A stretch of 11,056 bases of DNA from Synergistaceae bacterium UBA5827 (GTDB lineage Bacteria; Synergistota; Synergistia; Synergistales; 79-D21), in assembly GCA_002432945.1 (NCBI GenBank), contig DJHE01000003.1, positions 1 to 11,056 of the forward strand, written 5' to 3'. A model generated the notes under the pieces. The model saw only the letters and a list, made by a program, of their open reading frames with translations, did no database searches and was not told the origin of the DNA. The translations under genes and the position numbers were made by a program. Below, in pieces: positions 7,217 to 11,056 of the stretch (position 1 is its first letter; every line of letters begins with the position of its first letter).

Positions 7217-8149
7217 TTAGGCGGTAGGACTTTCCAGGTTCGCGCCGGCGGCCTTGTCGCCTCGCGGTGTGCCCTTCCAGAAGTTGTCGTCGAGGGAGAG
7301 ACGCATGGTTTTTTGAGGCTTATCGGGGTCGGCGACTTTTACGTAAAGGAGCGGTGCTCCTTCTGCGGGGTTTTCGATGATCCAGGTCGCAAGGGTGCGG
7401 GTGCGGGTGGGGCTACTCCCCGTGCGGCAGATACTGTTGTCGGGGCCGGCGTTCTTGTCTTCGCTGAAGGCGACAAAGTCGTCGAGGGTCAGCCCGTCCG
7501 GGTCTTTCGACAAGAGTTCCCGGATCCGGTCGTAGCGTGCCCGGCTGCTCTTGGAAACCTTCTTGTTCAGGATTCGGAGCTGCTCGTTGAGGTAGTGGTT
7601 CGTCTGGGCAATGGTTCCGTTTTCGGTGATCCTGGCGGTAGCTTTGCCACCGGGGCCGACCTCGATGACGGCGACCTTGTTCCTGTCGGCGACGAGGTAG
7701 AATGCCGCGTGAGTGAACCGGTCGAGCTGCCCGGTCACTTCCTCGACGGTCGTGCAGGTTTTGAGGATCTCAGCGGACGAGATGGTCTTTTTTTGGGGGT
7801 TGCTTCGTCTTTCGTCCGGTACGACCGAGGCGGTAGCGGTCACGACGACTAGGCCTTTTTCGTTGATGCCGGCCTTGAGCCCCGTGCCTTCCGCGTCGGA
7901 GGCATAGAGGCCGAGATAGCGAAAACCGTCTCGGGGGACGACCCGCTTTATTTCCTGGACCTGGGTGGGCTCCCAATCCCGGTTCTTGGCGATCAGGGTG
8001 CCGCCGCCTTCGACTCTTTCCCCGGCGGCACCCCAGAGTGTGCAGGCAGCCGCAGCCGGGGCAAAGTTCAAGGCAAAGGCGGAGAGCCCTATTACAAGGA
8101 CGATTGTTTTTGCGAGTTGCTTTCTGAATGCGGGTTCTTTCCGTGCCAT
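7217..8149 (-). CDS. Exported Ntn-hydrolase (choloylglycine hydrolase / acyl-CoA:6-APA acyltransferase-like, linear amide C-N hydrolase)
   Basis: The 310-residue product has a Sec signal peptide: Arg/Lys-rich start, hydrophobic core 15-30, then APAAAA before Cys36. In this superfamily the nucleophile is an N-terminal Cys; signal peptidase cleavage after Ala35 would expose Cys36 as residue 1, and CTLWGAAG fits. Downstream GGTLIAKNRDWEP supplies the conserved Arg-Asp pair, followed by GLKAGINEKGLVVV and an Asn-bearing TNHYLNE segment, as in C45/C59-type amidases. Such enzymes hydrolyse or transfer linear amides (bile-salt conjugates, penicillins, N-acyl amino compounds); the substrate here is unknown. 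The ATG at 8147-8149 has an AGGGGG SD 6 bases upstream; a longer reading from 8218 would run through the riboswitch and is rejected. The leader carries two c-di-GMP riboswitches. A lipoprotein lipobox is unlikely because Ala occupies -3. Confidence 0.85.
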   Translation of the reverse strand: MARKEPAFRKQLAKTIVLVIGLSAFALNFAPAAAACTLWGAAGERVEGGGTLIAKNRDWEPTQVQEIKRVVPRDGFRYLGLYASDAEGTGLKAGINEKGLVVVTATASVVPDERRSNPQKKTISSAEILKTCTTVEEVTGQLDRFTHAAFYLVADRNKVAVIEVGPGGKATARITENGTIAQTNHYLNEQLRILNKKVSKSSRARYDRIRELLSKDPDGLTLDDFVAFSEDKNAGPDNSICRTGSSPTRTRTLATWIIENPAEGAPLLYVKVADPDKPQKTMRLSLDDNFWKGTPRGDKAAGANLESPTA

Positions 8150-8154
8150 GAAGA

Positions 8155-8174
8155 TCCCCCTGGGATTTGGGGGG
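8155..8174 (-). promoter_or_regulatory. SD-masking hairpin upstream of the Ntn-hydrolase gene
   Basis: On the minus strand a run of six C (8174-8169) is followed by an 8-base loop and five G (8160-8156) that form the SD of the hydrolase gene. C8173-C8169 can pair with G8160-G8156, a 5-bp all-GC stem that would hide the SD. It lies about 35 bases after the second riboswitch aptamer, where a translational expression platform would be expected. Confidence 0.5.
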
Positions 8175-8201
8175 CACAGGAGCGGGCGGGGAAGGCAATT
8201 T

Positions 8202-8295
8202 CTTCGAACCTTCGGCAACCCGGCTGTCCTGGCCCTTCGGCTTTAGACCCGTGGTTTTGCGTCACCGTCTTTCAACGGTTTTGCCCTTTCGAGTT
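8202..8295 (-). ncRNA. c-di-GMP-I (GEMM-I) riboswitch, proximal copy
   Basis: Read on the minus strand this matches the GEMM-I consensus in order: GAAAGGGCAAAACC, a P2 hairpin CCGUU-GAAA-GACGG closed by a GNRA tetraloop, GACGCAAAACC, a receptor arm with GGGUCUAAAGCC, then GACAGCCGGGUUGCCGAAGG. P1 can be closed by UCGAA with UUCGA. The ligand-contact positions known from the Vibrio Vc2 structure are present: the middle G of GGGC (G20), the A after GACGC (A47) and the C in UUGCCG. G at position 20 favours c-di-GMP over 3',3'-cGAMP. It follows the intrinsic terminator and precedes the SD-masking hairpin, so it probably acts on translation. Confidence 0.9.
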
Positions 8296-8302
8296 CCCTG
8301 GC

Positions 8303-8338
8303 AAATAAAAAGGCCTCCGACAATCTGCCGAAGGCCTT
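8303..8338 (-). terminator. Intrinsic terminator between the two riboswitches (expression platform)
   Basis: On the minus strand GGCCUUCGGC (8336-8327), loop AGAUU, GUCGGAGGCC (8321-8312) form a 10-bp stem with two G-U pairs, extended by flanking A-U pairs and followed by UUUUUAUUU. It lies directly after the first c-di-GMP aptamer. Its 5' arm is also complementary to the aptamer's 3' strand, so it should be ligand-dependent. Confidence 0.85.
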
Positions 8339-8349
8339 GCAGTTCAAAA

Positions 8350-8448
8350 CGGTCACCTTCGGCAACCCGGCTGTCATGGCCTTTTCAGGCTTTAGACCCG
8401 TAGTTTTGCGTCACCGCCTTTCGGCGGTTTTGCCCTTTCGTGGTGCAA
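8350..8448 (-). ncRNA. c-di-GMP-I (GEMM-I) riboswitch, distal (first transcribed) copy
   Basis: The minus-strand RNA has the same ordered GEMM-I elements: CACGAAAGGGCAAAACC, a perfect P2 hairpin CCGCC-GAAA-GGCGG, GACGCAAAAC, a receptor arm with GGGUCUAAAGCC and AUGACAGCC, then GGGUUGCCGAAGG. P1 closes by CACC pairing with GGUG. The G20, A47 and C92-equivalent bases are all present, which favours c-di-GMP. A 20-base block is identical to the proximal copy (8209-8228 and 8357-8376), so the pair probably arose by duplication. It begins about 15-20 bases after the predicted transcription start and is followed by the terminator. Confidence 0.92.
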
Positions 8449-8467
8449 TCGAAACAATTGTTCACAC

Positions 8468-8496
8468 ATTTTATATAACGAAACTGAATCTGTCAA
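8468..8496 (-). promoter_or_regulatory. Sigma-70 promoter of the riboswitch/Ntn-hydrolase transcript
   Basis: On the minus strand a perfect -35, TTGACA (8491-8496), is separated by exactly 17 bases from a -10, TAAAAT (8468-8473). The predicted start is near 8461, giving a structured leader of about 310 bases. Such a strong promoter suits control after initiation by the riboswitches. Confidence 0.8.
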
Positions 8497-8528
8497 GCGA
8501 CCATCGGAAATCGAATTTATAGGTGCTG

Positions 8529-8556
8529 TTGTCATGGAATAGGCAAGTTGGATAAT
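8529..8556 (+). promoter_or_regulatory. Putative sigma-70 promoter of the toroid-protein gene
   Basis: On the plus strand TTGTCA (8529-8534) and GATAAT (8551-8556) are separated by 16 bases; each matches five of six consensus bases. Transcription would start near 8563, about 35 bases before the ATG. Its -35 lies 32 bases from the -35 of the divergent riboswitch promoter, so the two face away from each other. Confidence 0.5.
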
Positions 8557-8597
8557 AGCCCCTAAGGTTCAGAGGGATATCCAGGAGGAGAGAGAAA

Positions 8598-10388
8598 ATG
8601 ATGAATCGGAAAAACAAGGTTTTCCTTTTCACCGCGTTTTGTGTCTTGGTGGCGGCGTTTGTTTACATGGGTTGGCAGAAGGCGGAAAGCCAGCCGAAGG
8701 GGTTGCCTGATTTCAACAACTTGTCCAAGCCGCTCGCCGACCTTCAGCCAGGGGAGGGAAACGCCCTGGTTGCCTGGGTGGTTTCCCGCCTGAAAGGGGA
8801 ACCGAACCAGCCACCTTTTCCCGAAAGGCTGAGGAAGGATGCGGAGCCCCGTCTCTGCTTCATCACCCTTGCTGATGGAAAGGGAGGGCGTATGGTCGCC
8901 GTCGGCTCAGGATGGGGCCTATTGGGAGCGCTTGAGCAGGCGGCCGGTTTCCTTTCAAAGGATTCTCTCTCGAAGGATTTCCGATGGGTCAAGCTGGATA
9001 TCGTCAAGGGTGCCCAGTCTCTTAAGGATCTTGATCTTGGCAAATCCCTGGGGTTTGATTCAAGCCTATTCGGGATCGCTGCGGAGGGAAAACCGAATAA
9101 GGCGCTTTTGCCGGAAGAACTCTCCCTCGCAGCCTTGGAAAGCGGAAAAGGGATATCCCTTGATCTCGCCAATCGTCTTCTTAGGGAAACGAGAGTGGGG
9201 CAAAAAGCTCAGGAAATCGCCAGGAGCACCAGGAAATACGCGGTGTTCAACACGATTTCCTATTTTGGGGACGGAAAGTCCTCCTGGCCCCTTTTCAGGG
9301 GAAACAGGGAATGGAAGGCCTACTCCGAAACGGATATTGACCTTGCCCTGGACAGGGCCGGCAAGTACCTGGCACGCGCGGTGAAGGATGACGGGCGTTT
9401 CGTTTACGAATACAAGCCTTACCGGGGGCGAGAGGTGCCGGAATACAACATTCTCCGGCATGCCGGGACGGTCTTTGCCATGATGGAACTTTACGGGGTG
9501 CGTAAGGACCCAGAGGTCCGAAAGGCCGCTGAAAGGGCAATCGGCTACCTCTTGAGGCAGGTCAGGGGGGGAAGCATTGCAGGAAAGCCCGTGAAGTTCG
9601 TGGTGGAGCAGGGAGAGGTCAAGCTGGGAGGCAACGGTTTGGCTGCGCTCGCCCTGGCCGAATACGCCCGTGTTACGGGCAATCGGAAGTACGACGACGT
9701 GATGAGGGGGCTCGGAGAGTGGATACTGGCGACACAGGACGCCAACGGGCGTTTCAAGGTCCATAAGCAAAGTTTCCCCTTGGGAAGAGTCTCAAGCTTC
9801 CAGTCGGAATATTACCCGGGTGAGGCGATCTTTGCCTTGATGCGCATTTATGGCCTGACTGGCGAGAAGAAGTGGCTCGATGGGGCGGATGCCGGTGCCC
9901 GTTACCAATTAAAGGTGTTTTCACTGCTGGATGACAAACGACTGCCGCACGATCACTGGCTGCTCTATGGCCTGAACGAAGTCCATCGCAAGCGGCCGCG
10001 GCCCGAGTTCGTCGATGGGGCGATGCGCTTTGCCCGGGTCATTATCCAGGCTCAGCATACGCGGGAGAACCAACCGCAACCGGATTGGGACGGGGGCTAT
10101 TACAAGCCGCCCCGCTCTGCTCCCACGGCGACGCGGATGGAAGGATTGAACTCGGCCTATGCCCTGGCAAGGGATTTCGGGAGAGGTGCGGATGCAAAAC
10201 AGATCCGGTGGTCAATCGAAAAGGGAACGGGTTTCCTCTTGAGGATGCAGGTCGGGCCGGAAATTGCGATGTATTGCCAGGACCCGGAAGCCAGCCTGGG
10301 AGGTTTCAGGGAAAGCCTTGCCCGAGCCTCGATTCGGGTCGATTATGTCCAGCACTCTATTTCTGCATTGCTACGCAGGCCGAAATAA
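8598..10388 (+). CDS. Exported or membrane-anchored protein with C-terminal alpha/alpha-toroid domain
   Basis: A 596-residue protein with a basic start and one hydrophobic segment (about 8-24), then a Gln/Pro-rich linker; there is no clear signal peptidase site, so it may stay anchored facing the periplasm. Residues about 55-230 form a globular domain I do not recognise (CFITLADGKGGRMVAVGSGWG, then SLFGIAAEG and LLPEEL). From about 247 to the end, repeated helical pairs appear: LDRAGKYLARAVKDDGRFVYEY, NILRHAGTVFAMMELYG, GNGLAALALAEYARVTG with ATQDANGRFKVH, EYYPGEAIFALMRIYGLTG, GLNSAYALARDFGRG. Such repeats, with aromatic/acidic residues at helix ends, are typical of the (alpha/alpha)6 toroid of terpenoid-cyclase-like and six-hairpin glycosidase/epimerase proteins. 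A carbohydrate-active role is plausible but unproven. AGGAGG lies 9 bases before the ATG, and the gene is transcribed alone. Confidence 0.8.
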   Translation: MMNRKNKVFLFTAFCVLVAAFVYMGWQKAESQPKGLPDFNNLSKPLADLQPGEGNALVAWVVSRLKGEPNQPPFPERLRKDAEPRLCFITLADGKGGRMVAVGSGWGLLGALEQAAGFLSKDSLSKDFRWVKLDIVKGAQSLKDLDLGKSLGFDSSLFGIAAEGKPNKALLPEELSLAALESGKGISLDLANRLLRETRVGQKAQEIARSTRKYAVFNTISYFGDGKSSWPLFRGNREWKAYSETDIDLALDRAGKYLARAVKDDGRFVYEYKPYRGREVPEYNILRHAGTVFAMMELYGVRKDPEVRKAAERAIGYLLRQVRGGSIAGKPVKFVVEQGEVKLGGNGLAALALAEYARVTGNRKYDDVMRGLGEWILATQDANGRFKVHKQSFPLGRVSSFQSEYYPGEAIFALMRIYGLTGEKKWLDGADAGARYQLKVFSLLDDKRLPHDHWLLYGLNEVHRKRPRPEFVDGAMRFARVIIQAQHTRENQPQPDWDGGYYKPPRSAPTATRMEGLNSAYALARDFGRGADAKQIRWSIEKGTGFLLRMQVGPEIAMYCQDPEASLGGFRESLARASIRVDYVQHSISALLRRPK

Positions 10389-10404
10389 ACTCCCGCGCTT
10401 CCTA

Positions 10405-10432
10405 TTGACCCGTTGGTTTCATATGCTAAAAT
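10405..10432 (+). promoter_or_regulatory. Extended -10 promoter upstream of the Asp-rich protein gene
   Basis: TTGACC (10405-10410), a 16-base spacer ending in TGC, and TAAAAT (10427-10432) form a near-consensus promoter with an extended -10. It starts 16 bases after the stop of the toroid gene. Transcription would begin near 10439, leaving a leader of about 230 bases before the next ATG. Confidence 0.65.
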
Positions 10433-10670
10433 AATATAGATTCATTTCAGTTTGGGCTTTAAGGGTATTAGTGCATGATTTCTGAATACGGGGAGGTTGG
10501 TTTGGATATATACAAATAATAATAGTTTTTATTAGTTATTTATAAACTTAAGATTAACGGCTTACGCGCACGTTGCTTATTTCTATCAATCCGCAAGTTC
10601 GCTATGTAACATCCAATAACGATTTTATTTGTATTCCTTGCTGGAGTTTCGTGCGAAAGGGGTGGAGAAA
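10433..10670 (+). other. AT-rich untranslated leader/intergenic region
   Basis: No credible gene on either strand. The region is clearly more AT-rich than its flanks. The only open stretch starting at an ATG (10475) encodes 14 residues and lacks an SD. I see no riboswitch consensus (no GEMM, no T-box, no cobalamin or TPP box) and no strong terminator. An SD-like AAGGGGTGGAG (10657-10667) closes it. Confidence 0.5.
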
Positions 10671-11056
10671 ATGAGAAGAAACCTGAAGCGAATCAGTGTG
10701 GTTCTCATCCTGGCTTACGTGGTTTTCACGAGGATCGTGACGCCGAGTTATCTTGCCTTTGCCTTCAGGGGGCCCGTCAGCAACCTTGAAGAAGAGTACG
10801 TCTGCAACTGGAACCTGGTCAATGCAGAGGACGTGACGGAGGAGAACCTCCAGTTCCTGCTTGACACGGGTGTCTGCCAGAAGATCGGTGATGTGGCGGA
10901 GCAGCCGCTGCTTGCCCCTGGGGATGACGATGACGACGAAGGCGGCGTGACCCCGGACGAGAAGGATGGCCCGGGCGACCGGGACACCGGCGACGATGAC
11001 GACGACGACGACGATGACGACGACGACGACGGCGACGATGACGACGACGATGACGA
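10671..11056 (+). CDS. Exported Asp-rich low-complexity protein, 3' end beyond window (partial)
   Basis: An open frame of 128 full codons runs off the right edge. The product starts MRRNLKRISVVLILAYVVF: an Arg/Lys-rich N-terminus and a hydrophobic stretch (about 8-31) form a signal peptide or anchor. A short ordered part follows (about 33-80) with two Cys (YVCNWNLV and TGVCQKIG), then Asp-rich, Gly/Pro-spaced sequence (PGDDDDDEGG near 83). From codon 108 there are 13 consecutive Asp, one Gly and at least 7 more Asp, encoded by mixed GAC/GAT triplets. Long Asp tracts in exported proteins are commonly taken as calcium-binding or flexible spacers. AAGGGG/GGTGGAG 3-13 bases before the ATG serves as SD. 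The function is unknown and the rest of the protein is not visible. Confidence 0.75.
   Translation, partial: MRRNLKRISVVLILAYVVFTRIVTPSYLAFAFRGPVSNLEEEYVCNWNLVNAEDVTEENLQFLLDTGVCQKIGDVAEQPLLAPGDDDDDEGGVTPDEKDGPGDRDTGDDDDDDDDDDDDDGDDDDDDD
10992..11056 (+). repeat. GAC/GAT trinucleotide repeat (poly-Asp tract)
   Basis: A triplet repeat of GAC and GAT, interrupted once by GGC at 11031-11033, continuing past the window end. It encodes poly-Asp in the reading frame from 10671. The synonymous mixing suggests selection for the amino acid as well as slippage; repeat length may vary between strains and be misassembled. Confidence 0.9.

Noticed and set aside
8150..8218. N-terminal extension of the Ntn-hydrolase to 8218
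   Set aside because: It would add 23 residues translated from the aptamer 3' end and leader, place a Pro/Arg-rich stretch before the signal peptide, and ignore the AGGGGG SD before the ATG at 8149.
8205..8440. Two near-identical direct repeats suggesting a CRISPR array or mobile-element ends
   Set aside because: Only two copies, about 90 bases each, and both fold as complete GEMM-I aptamers with a terminator between them.
8202..8448. cGAMP-sensing (GEMM-Ib) variant
   Set aside because: That variant has A at the Vc2 position 20. Both copies here carry G in GGGC, so c-di-GMP is the better call, though dual recognition cannot be excluded.
8167..8522. Plus-strand short open frames across 8167-8522
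   Set aside because: They run antisense through the two riboswitches; their mutual similarity comes from the duplicated aptamers, not from coding selection.
9066..9770. Minus-strand open frame of 234 codons
   Set aside because: Antisense to the toroid-protein gene, with no start signals and no domain.
10475..10519. 14-codon leader peptide in the AT-rich leader
   Set aside because: No SD before its ATG, no run of regulatory codons and no attenuator hairpin following it.

Overview
The window reads as accessory chromosome of a Gram-negative, probably environmental bacterium. The clues are a minor-pilin/PilY1 cluster of the type IV pilus, exported proteins with Sec-type leaders, good Shine-Dalgarno (SD) sites and class I cyclic-di-GMP (GEMM-I) riboswitches. 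A deltaproteobacterial-type lineage (Desulfobacterota/Desulfuromonadota-like) fits, but this is inference and no gene here fixes the taxonomy. By eye, the left 4.4 kb is less GC-rich than the 4.7-8.2 kb stretch.

Layout: (1) 53-4348, minus strand, reads pilV-like, pilW-like, pilX-like, pilY1-like, with start/stop overlaps between the last three. This is the usual minor-pilin operon order; the products should form the tip/priming complex of a type IV pilus. (2) 4441-4605, minus, is a 54-residue acidic helical protein just upstream of the pil genes with its own promoter. (3) 4757-7213, plus, is a large HerA/FtsK-type P-loop ATPase with a C-terminal coiled coil and no NurA partner in view. (4) 7217-8149, minus, is an exported Ntn-hydrolase of the choloylglycine hydrolase / penicillin acyltransferase superfamily, converging on the ATPase with only 3 bases between stop codons.

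(5) 8150-8500 holds the most informative regulatory DNA: on the minus strand, a strong sigma-70 promoter, a first c-di-GMP-I riboswitch, an intrinsic terminator, a second c-di-GMP-I riboswitch, then a hairpin that can mask the SD of the Ntn-hydrolase gene. The first aptamer's 3' strand is perfectly complementary over 8 bases to the 5' arm of the terminator, which suggests an OFF switch. (6) 8598-10388, plus, transcribed divergently, encodes a membrane-anchored or exported 596-residue protein whose C-terminal half looks like an alpha/alpha-toroid. (7) 10389-10670 is AT-rich and non-coding, with an extended -10 promoter and a leader of about 230 bases for (8), an exported Asp-rich protein that starts at 10671 and runs off the right edge inside a poly-Asp tract.

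The unifying theme is probably the cell surface: pili, an exported amidohydrolase under second-messenger control, an exported toroid protein and an acidic surface protein. Only the hydrolase is directly tied to c-di-GMP by the sequence; linking the pilus genes to the same signal is conjecture.
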